DNA of 25,751 nt. It comes from Paracoccaceae bacterium. Its GTDB lineage: Bacteria; Pseudomonadota; Alphaproteobacteria; Rhodobacterales; Rhodobacteraceae. The DNA is taken from the NCBI GenBank assembly GCA_012036325.1, contig JAAUPC010000006.1, positions 1 to 25,751 of the forward strand. Reading direction: 5' to 3'. Positions 1-7,389 of the stretch are shown one piece after another. Made by a program: the position numbers and the translations under genes. The notes below the pieces were generated by a model. The model had not been told where the DNA came from. It searched no databases and saw only the letters and a list, made by a program, of their open reading frames with translations. Numbering within the stretch: position 1 is the first letter of the stretch; the number at the start of each line of letters is the position of its first letter.

Positions 1-105
1 AAGCCACAGCGCTTCAGGTAGCCCCCACAACCCCTCGATCGCATTGGAGTTCCGGACTGTATTTAGGCAGCCAAAATACGTAGACGTGGTCGGCGTGTTC
101 CGCTG
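1..105 (-). pseudogene. IS630-type transposase fragment (C-terminal catalytic region)
   Basis: Read on the minus strand, about positions 108-50 encode HVYVFWLPKYSPEL, and after a one-base shift near position 48 the reading continues as NAIEGLWG. Together these match the conserved WLPKYSPELNxIExLW block of IS630/DDE_3 transposases, which carries the last catalytic Glu. The frame is broken by one extra base in that block, and the N-terminal part is absent because positions above about 105 belong to the DUF5682-like gene. It is therefore a dead fragment whose C-terminus runs off the left edge. The family call rests on this one motif; the precise IS cannot be named. Confidence 0.7.
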
Positions 106-629
106 CCACCTTGGCCTCGGCCCATCGCGCCCTGTCCCTTGCGGACTTCCCCGGTCCGGTCCGCGACAGCTGGACCGCTGCCCTGTCGACCCTCTCGACG
201 GCACCCCCGACCTCGCGCCAGATCGCCGGCTGCGCGACCAGGCTTCTGTATGAGGCAGCCGAGATTTCGTCCGAAACGGCGGCAGTCCGGATCGGCCTTG
301 CCTTGTCGCAAGGCACACCCGTCCCCGACGCTGCTGCCTGGTTCGAAGGCTTCTTTGCGGGGGCCGGCCAACGGCTGATCCACGATGCGCCCCTGCGCGC
401 TGCGGTCGATGCCTGGATGCTGGCGCTGGACGAAGAGGATTTCATCGCCGCCCTGCCGCTTTTCCGGCGGGTCTTTTCCGAGTTGGGTCGCAGTGAACGC
501 CAGATGCTGCTCCAAGCCGTTCTGTCAGGCCGCGGGACGACAGAGCCCGGAACCGTCGAAGACAACCCGGCCTGGGAAGCGCATCTTGCCATGCTGACCC
601 GCATCCTGACCGGCGGAGGTTATCCATGA
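84..629 (+). pseudogene. DUF5682-like protein, C-terminal part (5' truncated)
   Basis: The open frame follows a TAG at 81-83 and ends at TGA 627-629, giving about 180 residues. It contains GCATRLLYEAAEI, AAWFEGFFAGAG and LPLFRRVFSELGRSERQML, which resemble the C-terminus of DUF5682 proteins. From memory, those sit in bacterial clusters with AAA+, DUF5691 and vWA proteins. The N-terminal several hundred residues expected for the family are missing and are replaced by an IS630-type fragment, so this is a remnant. No convincing start codon exists (a TTG at 111 is the first possible one). Its stop overlaps the ATG of the vWA gene (ATGA, 626-629), which indicates an old translationally coupled operon. 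Function unknown; the family assignment is from remembered resemblance. Confidence 0.6.
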
Positions 630-1767
630 GCGAACGCAAACGGCGCTGGGCCCTGGCTCTTGGCGGCGACGAGGCGGCCCTGGCCACCGACACCGATCTC
701 AGGATGAGCCGGGCGCTTGACGCGCTTTACGATGAGGATCAGCCCAAGTCGGCTGGTCTCGGTAGCTCGGCCCACGCGTGGCGCGCTGGCTGGGCGACAT
801 CCGCGAGTTCTTTCCAGCACCGGTCGTGCAGGTGATCCAGAAGGATGCCTTCGACCGCAAGGGCCTGCGTCAGATGCTGCTGCAACCCGAATTCCTTGCA
901 ACAGTCGAGGCGGATGTGCACCTGGTGGCGGACCTCATCGCGCTGCGCAAGGTGATGCCCGACAAGACGATCGAAACCGCGCGGCAGGTCATCGCCAAGG
1001 TCGTGGCCGAACTGCTGAAGCGCCTGGAAAGCCGCACTGCCGAAGCGATCCGGGGCGCGATTGACCGCAGCCAGCGCACCAGCCGCCCGCGCTTTGCCGA
1101 TGTCGACTGGCCGCGCACCATCACCGCCAACCTGCGACACTATCAGCCCGACCTGCAGACCGTGATCCCCGAGCGGCTGATCGGCTACCAGCGCCGCCAA
1201 CGCCGGTTGGCCGATCTGGACGAGGTGGTGCTTTGTGTCGACCAATCGGGGTCGATGGCGACCTCGGTTGTCTATTCCTCGATCTTCGCCGCGGTCATGG
1301 CCTCAATCCCTGCGGTCCGGACGCGGCTTGTCTGCTTTGACACGGCGATCGTCGATCTGACCGAGGATCTGGTGGACCCGGTCCAAGTGCTGTTCGGGGT
1401 TCAGCTTGGCGGCGGAACCGACATCAACCGCGCCATCGCCTATTGCGAAGAGCGGATCGAGCAACCCACGAAAACGCATCTCGTGCTGATCTCGGATCTT
1501 TACGAAGGTGGCAATGCCGATGAGCTTTTGTCCCGCATCGGCCGGCTCGTCGGGCTTGGAGTGAATGTGATCGCGCTTCTGGCGCTGACTGATACGGGAC
1601 GGCCAGGCTTTGACCCCCGCAATGCCGAGGCTTTCGCCGCCCTTGGCGTGCCGGTCTTTGCCTGCACCCCGGACCAGTTCCCAGCACTCATGGCCGCCGC
1701 CCTGCGCCGCGAAGACATTGCCTCATGGGCGGCAACTCAGGATATCAAGCTGGTAAGGCAGGCCTAG
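626..1767 (+). pseudogene. vWA-domain protein of the DUF5682/AAA+ cluster, with one frameshift
   Basis: Start ATG 626 follows a GGAGG Shine-Dalgarno (614-618). The first frame runs MSERKRRWALALGG to LGSSA. Homology then continues in another frame as VARWLGDIREFF, so one C appears to be missing in the C run at 771-773. After correction the protein is about 380 residues. It has a C-terminal von Willebrand A domain with a MIDAS motif: CVDQSGSM (about 1234-1257), GGGTDINRA (about 1410) and LISDLYEGG (about 1486-1512). Such proteins bind a divalent metal and usually a protein partner, often an AAA+ ATPase; no AAA+ gene of that cluster is in the window. It follows the DUF5682-like remnant with an ATGA overlap and converges on rtcR 31 bases downstream. 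Whether the frameshift is real or a sequencing error cannot be told from here. Confidence 0.8.
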
Positions 1768-1798
1768 GTCTTGCGGTTCGCGGTTATGCCCGGCTCGA

Positions 1799-3360
1799 CT
1801 ATCCTGACCCTGTGACCGCCGCCCATTCCAGATCAAACCGCGCAAGATACTTGCGCAGGCGGTCGGCATCGTTCTGGCTGGTCTTGCCTTCGCGCGAGGC
1901 GGCGAAAAGCTGGCGACCGGCGGCAGAGAGATTGGCGGATTGCCGGCAGACCCGGATGACCGCAGCCAGCTGGACGCGGTCGAACAGGTCAAGCCCCGCG
2001 GGGTCGGGCAGGACCTCGGCCAGAAGGTCGCCGTCAAGGTCGGCCCCGGCTGCGGACCATTGGGCAGCCAGCAGCGTGATCTCGGCTTCGACCATGGCCA
2101 GGGTAACCCGCCCCCTCTCGGCCAGAACGGCAAGGCGAAAGGTAGAGGCCTGGAGATCGCGCATATTGCCCGGCCAGGGCGTCGCCGGATCACGGGCGAA
2201 GCGCAGATAGCGCGAAAGGGCATCACCGTTGAAGCCGGTTTTGCGGTCAAGCTGGCGTTCGCTTGCGGCCATCAGATGCAAAAGCAGCGGCTCGATATCC
2301 TCACGCCGTTCGGCAAGTGGCGGCAGGCGGAACTGCCACTGCGACAACCGGGCGTGCAGGTCTGCCCGCAGGCGGCCGGAGCGGACCAGCGCACCGGGGT
2401 CCTGACTGGCAGAGGCGACCAGATGAAAGCGGGCCGAAACCTCGGCCTCGGATCCCAATGGACAGTAGCGCCCCGTTTCCAGGACCTGCAGCAACGCAGC
2501 CTGTGCCTCAGACGGCAGGTCGTCGATCTGGTCAAGGAAGAGGACGCCACCGTCAGCTTCGCGCAAAAAGCCGGGCCGGTCGTTGCCCGGTCCCGACCGC
2601 CGGTGGCCAAGAAGCGCGGCAAGCGCGCCATCCCGCAAGGTGGCGCAGTTCACTTGCACAAGGCGGCCCTTCACCCGGCGCCGCACCAGCTTCAGCTCAT
2701 GCAGCCGCGAGGCGAGGGCCGATTTGCCCGTTCCCGGCTGACCGACAAGAAAGATCGGCGCATCGGTGCTGCCTGCGACAAGGTCCAGCCGTTCCGCCAA
2801 AGCCAGCATGGCGGGCGAGCGGGTCTCGACACCGCCAAGCAGCAGGGCCGAGTGCTCGCGCTGCGCCACCTCGAACCGGCGCTGCAGGGCGTTGTAGCGC
2901 GTCAGGTCCAGGTCGATGACATCCAGCGTGCCTTGCGGTTCGCCCCGTCGCGCGGGGGGCCGGTCTGAATCAGCCGCGCCGGGATATGGCGGCTTTCGGT
3001 CAGTAGGAACCAGCAGATCTGCGCCACATGCGTGCCGGTGGTGAGGTGGACATGATACCGCTCGCGATCTTCGTCAAAGCCGTAGTCGGCGGCGAAGTCG
3101 TAAAGCTTGCCGTAGACCTCCTGGAAGTCCCAAGGGTCGGCCATGTTCAGGTTGACCAGACGGACTTCGGTTTCCGGCGAGACGCGCCCGACCGCAGCGG
3201 CGACAGTGCAAGCAAGGTGATAGTGTCGGCTGTCGTGGATCAGTTCCAGCCGGTCGACCGGGAAACCGGGGTGCTGGCACAGCTGAATGGAAGGGCGCCA
3301 CTCACGCCGCTTGCCCATGTCCAGCTGGGTGCCAAGGAAGCCGATGACGACGTTGCGCAT
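1799..3360 (-). pseudogene. rtcR: RtcR, CARF-AAA+ regulator of RNA repair (one frameshift; divergent ATPase motifs)
   Basis: The N-terminus (3360 down to about 2935) carries the RtcR CARF domain: VVIGFLGTQLD, DPWDFQEVYG and HLTTGTHVAQICWFLL. A one-base loss near 2935 moves the reading into the frame GTLDVIDLDLTRYNALQRRF. The AAA+ domain follows, with Walker A GQPGTGKS (about residues 207-214), then a Fis-like C-terminus ending in DADRLRKYLARFDLEW. Corrected length is about 520 residues, normal for RtcR. In Escherichia coli RtcR is a sigma-54 activator of rtcBA, sensing RNA ends through its CARF domain. Two key features are altered. Where GAFTGA is expected after LGHRR, the sequence reads SGPGN (2582-2596). 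The Walker B motif reads FLDQID instead of FLDEI, with the Gln codon at 2528-2530. The gene diverges from rsr, the usual arrangement. Confidence 0.85.
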
Positions 3361-3536
3361 GGAATTTATCCGCTCAGATAAATTACGATCCTACAGTATA
3401 GCACCATGTCCCGGCAAGCCGCGTGATTCTGCAGTTTTTCTATTCATCATCATATACTTAAGCGAAATTCCCGAAATTCTTCCAGCAACCTGTGTTTTCA
3501 GCCACAAAGACCTGGCAAAACAGAGGGGAGACGATC
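3361..3536. promoter_or_regulatory. rtcR-rsr divergent promoter region with an inverted repeat at the rtcR ribosome site
   Basis: This AT-richer gap separates the divergent rtcR and rsr genes. An 8-bp inverted repeat, AATTTATC (3363-3370) and GATAAATT (3377-3384), flanks a 6-base spacer. On the minus strand that spacer supplies part of GAGCGG, the likely Shine-Dalgarno of rtcR, which lies 2 bases beyond the hairpin. TATACT boxes occur on the plus strand (3453-3458) and minus strand (3400-3395) as possible -10 elements, but no good -35 partner is seen. A short direct repeat of CGAAATTC lies at about 3463-3479. I found no -24/-12 sigma-54 box (TGGCAC-N5-TTGC). The rsr Shine-Dalgarno is GAGGGGAG at 3523-3530. 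Confidence 0.4.
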
Positions 3537-5091
3537 ATGGCAAACAAATCCGTGTTTGCATTGGTGGCGGGGCGGTTGCTGCCGAAAGCAACCGCCCAGA
3601 CTGCCCACGGGACCAAGGCCTATGCTTACGATGCCGAGCACAAGCTGGCGCAGCTGGCGATGACCGGCACCATCGGGGGCGGGTTCTACCAGGATGCCGA
3701 GGCCGAAGTGACCGCGCTGGGCGCTGCAGCCGAGGCGGTGGAGCCCATGTTCGTGGCCAAGCGCCGTCCATGTCCGCGCCAAGGGGCACATGAAGGACAC
3801 GTCCGCGCTGCTTCTGGCGGTGCTGGCCAGCCGCGACCCGGCGCTCTTTGCGCTTGCTTTCCCGCAGGTCGTGACCTCGGGCAAGATGCTGCGGACCTTC
3901 GTGCAGATCCTGCGGTCGGGGCGCACGGGGCGCAAGTCGCTCGGCTCGCGCCCGAAGGCGATGGTGCAGGGCTGGCTGAACGGGGCCACGGATGCGCAGC
4001 TGATGGCGGCGATGGTCGGGAACGATCCGTCGCTGGCCGATGTGATCCGGATGGTGCACCCGAAGCCAGAGACGGCGTCTCGGGCGGCGTTCTATGCCTG
4101 GGCGATCGGGAAACCGGCCGACACGGCGGCACTGCCGCAAGTCGTGCAGGACCTGATCGCCTTCCGCGCCGGGGCCACGACCACTGTGCCGGACGTGCCG
4201 TTCCAGATGCTGTCCGACTTGACCCTGACGCCCGAACAATGGGCCGAAGTGGCGGGCCGGGCCTCCTGGGCGGTGATGCGGCAGGGGCTGAACATGCTGG
4301 ACCGCAAGGGGGCCTTCACGGTGCCCGGAACGGTGGAGCAAGTCGCGGCCACGCTGCGAGACCCCGCCCGCATCAAGGCAGCCAAGGCGATGCCCTACCA
4401 GCTTCTGGCGACCCTCTGGGCGCTTGGGGCCGGGGTGGACCCACGGCTCCGCGATGCGCTGCACGACGCGATGGAGGCCTCTGTCTCCAACGTGCCGGTG
4501 CTGCAGGGGTCGGTCGCGGTCTGCCCGGACGTGTCCGGCTCGATGTCCTCGCCCGTCACGGGCTTCCGCAAGGGGGCCACGACTGCGGTGCGCTGCATCG
4601 ACGTGGCGGCCCTGGTCGCGGCGGCGGTGGTTCGCAAGAACCCCGGCGCGCGGGTCCTGCCGTTCGAGGTGGGCGTGCGTGACGTGGCTCTGGAGGCGCG
4701 GGACACGATACTGACCAACGCCGAGAAACTCGCGGCGCTGGGAGGGGGCGGGACCAACTGCTCGGCCCCGCTTCAGGCGCTGAACAAGGCGGGTCTGGCA
4801 CCCGACCTGGTGATCTTCGTCTCGGACAACGAGTCCTGGGTCGACGGTCGGCAGGGCGGGCAGGCGACGGCAATGATGGCGGAATGGACCCGGCTCAAGG
4901 CCCGCAACAGGGGCGCGAAACTGGTCTGCATCGACATCCAGCCCTACGGCACGTCGCAGGCCATGGAACGGGAAGACGTGCTGAACATCGGCGGCTTCTC
5001 GGACGCGGTCTTCGACCAGATCGCCGCCTTCGCGGACGGCCGGATGGGTCCCGACCACTGGGTCGGGGAAATCCGGGCGGTGCAACTCTAA
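3537..5091 (+). pseudogene. rsr: Rsr, Ro60-family TROVE protein (one frameshift)
   Basis: Start ATG 3537 has GAGGGGAG six bases upstream. The N-terminal frame (MANKSVFALVAG to MFVAK) continues in another frame as AVHVRAKGHMKDTSALLLAV. The shift lies near 3762 and equals one inserted or two lost bases. Corrected length is about 518 residues, normal for bacterial Ro60. The first two thirds form the TROVE HEAT-like ring that binds Y RNA and misfolded RNA. The last third is a vWA-like domain with DVSGSMSS (about 4528-4551), LGGGGTNCSAPL (about 4738) and FVSDNESW (about 4818). In Deinococcus and Salmonella, Rsr works with Y RNA and PNPase in RNA quality control. Here it is followed directly by an array of predicted Y RNAs and then rtcB, which supports the assignment. 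Confidence 0.88.
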
Positions 5092-5092
5092 A

Positions 5093-5118
5093 CCCCCTCC
5101 GGCCTTCGGGCGGGGGGG
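5093..5118 (+). terminator. GC hairpin with TTCG loop after rsr
   Basis: Two bases after the rsr stop, a C-rich strand and a G-rich strand flank GCC-TTCG-GGC, giving a stable UUCG-type hairpin. No U-tract follows, so it may be an attenuator, an mRNA 3'-end stabiliser or a processing boundary before the Y RNA array rather than a true terminator. Confidence 0.45.
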
Positions 5119-5126
5119 ACCCCAAT

Positions 5127-5264
5127 CCCCGGCGAATGCTGGCGGCACTACAGTAATCTTGTGGTCGCGGGTTCGACTCCCGCCGTGTCGTCACCCGGAA
5201 GGGAACGGCGCGTAGCTCAGTCTGGTAGAGCACATGAGCGTGTCGCAGACCCTTGTCGCCGGGG
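5127..5264 (+). ncRNA. Y RNA 1 (YrlA-like, permuted tRNA mimic)
   Basis: The ends pair as CCCCGGCGA (5127-5135) with TCGCCGGGG (5256-5264). The 5' strand holds GGCGAATG and the 3' strand CCTTGTCG, matching the Ro60-binding element of Y RNAs (GNCGAAN(0-1)G opposite a UUGNC-type strand, as remembered). A second helix, GCGGCAC (5142-5148) with GTGTCGC (5240-5246), follows. The tRNA-like module comes in permuted order: a CTACAG hairpin, T-arm GCGGG-TTCGACT-CCCGC (5167-5183), acceptor-like stem CGTGTCG (5184-5190) with CGGCGCG (5206-5212), then TA and D-arm GCTC-AGTCTGGTA-GAGC (5215-5231). The acceptor stem is closed by a loop with CCC-GGAA-GGG. It lies between rsr and the next unit on the same strand. 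Structure and context are visible; transcription is inferred. Confidence 0.8.
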
Positions 5265-5284
5265 CCAAGCATAAGGAGAACACA

Positions 5285-5399
5285 CCGGCGAATGCCGGCA
5301 GGACTACAGGGTCAGAGCGCCGGGAAACCGGAGGTCGCGCGTTCAACTCGCGCCGCGCAAGCGTAGCTCAGGGAAATGTCCTGCCACCTTGGTCGCCGG
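5285..5399 (+). ncRNA. Y RNA 2 (YrlA-like, reduced D-arm)
   Basis: The ends pair as CCGGCGA (5285-5291) with TCGCCGG (5393-5399). The Ro60 elements are GGCGAATG and CCTTGGTCG. A perfect 8-bp inner helix joins GGCAGGAC (5297-5304) to GTCCTGCC (5378-5385). The T-arm is GCGCG-TTCAACT-CGCGC (5337-5353). A CCGG-GAAA-CCGG hairpin (5320-5331) sits where the CTACAG hairpin pairs in other units. The D-arm begins GTAGCTCAG but lacks the usual GGTAGAGC half, so the tRNA mimicry is incomplete. The acceptor part shrinks to CGC-GCAA-GCG (5355-5364). It is shorter than units 1 and 5. Confidence 0.72.
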
Positions 5400-5408
5400 A
5401 CCCGAATA

Positions 5409-5534
5409 CCGGGGCGAATGCCGAAGGGACTACAGCTCAACTTTGGGAAAACCTGTGGGGTTCAAGCCCCCACCTTGCAGGCGGTCATCGGTGTGGCCGG
5501 GGTTCCCATGGTCTCTTCATCCTTGTCGCCCCGG
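5409..5534 (+). ncRNA. Y RNA 3 (YrlA-like, diverged tRNA module)
   Basis: The ends pair perfectly, CCGGGGCGA (5409-5417) with TCGCCCCGG (5526-5534). The Ro60 elements are GGCGAATG and CCTTGTCG. The inner helix is GAAGGGAC (5423-5430) with GTCTCTTC (5511-5518), one G-U pair. CTACAG pairs with CTGTGG as a variable-arm-like hairpin. The T-arm is GTGGGG-TTCAAGC-CCCCAC (5455-5473). A D-like arm GGTC-ATCGGTGT-GGCC (5483-5498) keeps the GG of a D-loop but differs in sequence from units 1 and 5. Pairing is preserved while sequence differs from the other units, which is evidence for a selected RNA fold. It ends six bases before the tRNA gene. Confidence 0.75.
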
Positions 5535-5540
5535 CCCGAT

Positions 5541-5616
5541 TGGAGGGTAGCTCAGTTGGCAGAGCAGCGGGTTTTGGTCCCGATGGTCGAGGGTTCGAAC
5601 CCTTCCCCTCCAGCCA
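5541..5616 (+). tRNA. tRNA-Gln (anticodon TTG)
   Basis: A complete cloverleaf in normal order: acceptor TGGAGGG (5541-5547) pairs with CCCTCCA (5606-5612). The D-arm is GCTC-AGTTGGCA-GAGC. The anticodon arm GCGGG-TTTTGGT-CCCGA has one mismatch (G-A) at its outer end, and the anticodon TTG is at 5574-5576. A 5-base variable loop and T-arm GAGGG-TTCGAAC-CCTTC follow, then discriminator G and an encoded CCA (5614-5616). U1-A72, G2-C71, G3-C70 and G73 agree with glutamine identity elements known from E. coli. It sits inside the Y RNA array, so it is probably processed from the same transcript. It may be an accessory copy serving tRNA supply or RNA repair; that role is inference. Confidence 0.9.
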
Positions 5617-5623
5617 GAAATAT

Positions 5624-5687
5624 CCCGGGGGAATGCCGGGCGGATTACAGTCTTGAAAACTGTCTGCCCAGACCCTTGTCCCCTGGA
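5624..5687 (+). ncRNA. Y RNA 4 (minimal form with an anticodon-arm-like hairpin)
   Basis: The ends pair as CCGGGGGA (5625-5632) with TCCCCTGG (5679-5686), one G-U pair. GGGGAATG and CCTTGTCC stand in for the Ro60 elements; the usual CGAA is GGAA here, with a matching change on the other strand. The inner helix is GGGCGG (5638-5643) with CTGCCC (5664-5669). In place of a whole tRNA-like module there is one hairpin, ACAGT-CTTGAAA-ACTGT (5647-5663). It has a 5-bp stem and 7-base loop, the geometry of an anticodon arm; the loop would read TGA (Ser). It lacks D- and T-arms. It may be a degenerate copy or a specialised decoy. Confidence 0.6.
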
Positions 5688-5696
5688 CCCGAAACA

Positions 5697-5831
5697 CCCC
5701 GGCGAATGCCGTGCGGCACTACAGGCTGTCACCCTCGTGGTCGCGGGTTCGAATCCCGCCGCGCCCTCCATCTGTGGGTGCGTAGCTCAGCGGATAGAGC
5801 ACGACGTGTCGCCAAACCCTTGTCGCCGGGG
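5697..5831 (+). ncRNA. Y RNA 5 (YrlA-like, permuted tRNA mimic with internal CCA)
   Basis: The ends pair perfectly, CCCCGGCGA (5697-5705) with TCGCCGGGG (5823-5831). The Ro60 elements are GGCGAATG and CCTTGTCG. The inner helix is GCGGCAC (5713-5719) with GTGTCGC (5806-5812). The T-arm is GCGGG-TTCGAAT-CCCGC (5743-5759). Next come acceptor 3' strand CGCGCCC (5760-5766), a T in discriminator position and CCA (5768-5770). Five bases later the acceptor 5' strand GGGTGCG (5776-5782) begins, then TA and D-arm GCTC-AGCGGATA-GAGC (5785-5800). Apart from the anticodon arm it is a complete tRNA in permuted order. It ends about 12 bases before the earliest rtcB start. Confidence 0.82.
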
Positions 5832-5843
5832 CTTAAGATGTGA

Positions 5844-7255
5844 GTGAATGAGATGATGATGGATGCAATGACCCCCATTACCGGGGATGACCTGAAAGCC
5901 TGGGGCCACCGGCCCAGCCGCGCCTTTCCGGCGCTGATCGAACGTGCCAATGCGGCGCTGTCGGAAGGTGCCGACCGCGAGGCCGTGCGCACCCTTCTGT
6001 CCGCCGACCTGCCGCCGCCGCGGATTGACCTGCACCCCACAGGCGCAATCAAGCTGGAGGTGAACATCCGCGCGGAAGACCCGGACGAACAGAAGAACCT
6101 CTCCGACGTGACCGCCACGATGACCGAGGTCCTGAAGACCCCGACCGCTGTTGCCGGTTCCATCATGCCCGACGCCTGCCCGGCTGGTCCCCTGGGGACG
6201 ATCCCGGTGGGCGGCGTGGTGGCCACCCGGAACGCGATCCATCCGGGGATGCATTCGGCCGACATCTGCTGTTCGGTAATGATCACAGACCTGGGGCACG
6301 TGGACCCGAAGGCCGCGCTGGATGCCGCCAGCGCCATCACCCATTTCGGCCCCGGCGGGCGGGACCAGGGCAACCGCTACACGGTGTCCCTGGACCTGAT
6401 GGATGAGTTCCGCAGCAACCCCTTCCTGAAGGATGGGCGGATGATTCATGCAGCCCAGGCGCATATGGGCACGCAAGGCGATGGGAACCATTTCCTGTTC
6501 ATCGGGCGGTCCCGCGCGACAGGGCGGGTGTCGATGGTCACGCACCACGCTCGCGCGGGCCGGGGGGGCTGCTTTACAAGCACGGGATGGAGGTCGCCGA
6601 ACGCTTCCGGCGCGAGCTTTCACCCGCGACGTTGAAGCAGAACGCCTGGATTCCGGCGGACACCGCCGAGGGGCGCGACTACTGGGACGCGCTGCAGGTG
6701 ATCCGCCGCTGGACCAAGGCCAACCACAACGCCCTGCACCAGTCGGTGGTGGAACGCCTGCGCGCAAGCCCGGGTGACCGCTTCTGGAACGAGCACAACT
6801 TCGTCTTCCGTCGCGGGGACCTGTACTATCACGGCAAGGGCGCGACCCCGGCTTGGGGCGACTATGCGGCGGACACGACGGGGCTGACGCTGATCCCGTT
6901 GAACATGGCCGAGCCCGTGCTGGTGGTGCGCGGCAAGGATGCCGGTCATGCGCTGGGGTTCGCGCCGCACGGGGCAGGGCGCAACTTCTCGCGCTCGGAA
7001 CACAAGCGCCGGATGGGCAGCGTCACGCCCGACCAGATGCTGGCGGCGGAAACGCAAGGCCTCGACATCCGCTTCCACGCCGGGGCGGTCGATGCGTCAG
7101 AACTGCCGTCCAGCTACAAGAAGGCCAACAAGGTGATGAGCCAGATCGCCGAGTATGGCTTGGCGGAGGTGGTCGACTGCATCGACCCCTACGGCTGCAT
7201 CATGGCCGGCGACCTGCCCCCGGCCTGGCAGAAGGGCAAGCGGGTGCGGCGATAA
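5844..7255 (+). pseudogene. rtcB: RtcB-family RNA ligase (one frameshift)
   Basis: RtcB joins RNA 2',3'-cyclic or 3'-phosphate ends to 5'-OH ends using GTP and Mn(II). The frame opens at GTG 5844; ATG 5853, 5856, 5859 and 5868 are alternatives with no clear Shine-Dalgarno to decide. Visible motifs are SADICC (metal site, about 6258-6273), GTQGDGNHF (about 6470-6496), THH (about 6540-6548) and PHGAGRNFSR (about 6964-6993). The HGAGR motif holds the guanylated His in the family. The first frame fails after VTHH and resumes as SRGPGGLLYKHGMEVAERF; one G appears lost at 6549. Corrected length is about 471 residues, typical for the shorter RtcB type. It lies directly behind the Y RNA/tRNA array, and no rtcA (cyclase) gene follows. 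Confidence 0.88.
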
Positions 7256-7389
7256 GATCGCCGCACCATTGCCTGTGCAAACCACACTGCGAACGCCTTG
7301 GAAGGGAAGGGGCCTTGCACGCCTCTTTGGGACAGATCAGCGTCGGCTTCCTGCCCGCCGCGGCTGTCTGGTCGCGTTCAGACCACCCG

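Noticed and set aside
3361..3536. Sigma-54 promoter for rsr
   Set aside because: CGGCAAG (about 3412) and TGGCAAAA (about 3513) look like half sites, but no GC dinucleotide of a -12 element lies at the required distance.
5160..5232. Ordinary tRNA genes at T-arm/D-arm sequences in units 1 and 5
   Set aside because: The T-arm precedes the D-arm within each acceptor-paired unit. Reading a D-arm with the next T-arm downstream leaves inserts of about 90 bases or more and no acceptor pairing.
5127..5831. CRISPR-like array (regularly recurring GGCGAATGCC and CTTGTCGCC)
   Set aside because: The repeated parts pair with each other and enclose T- and D-arms; spacing is uneven and no cas genes are near. 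Y RNA units explain the repeats.
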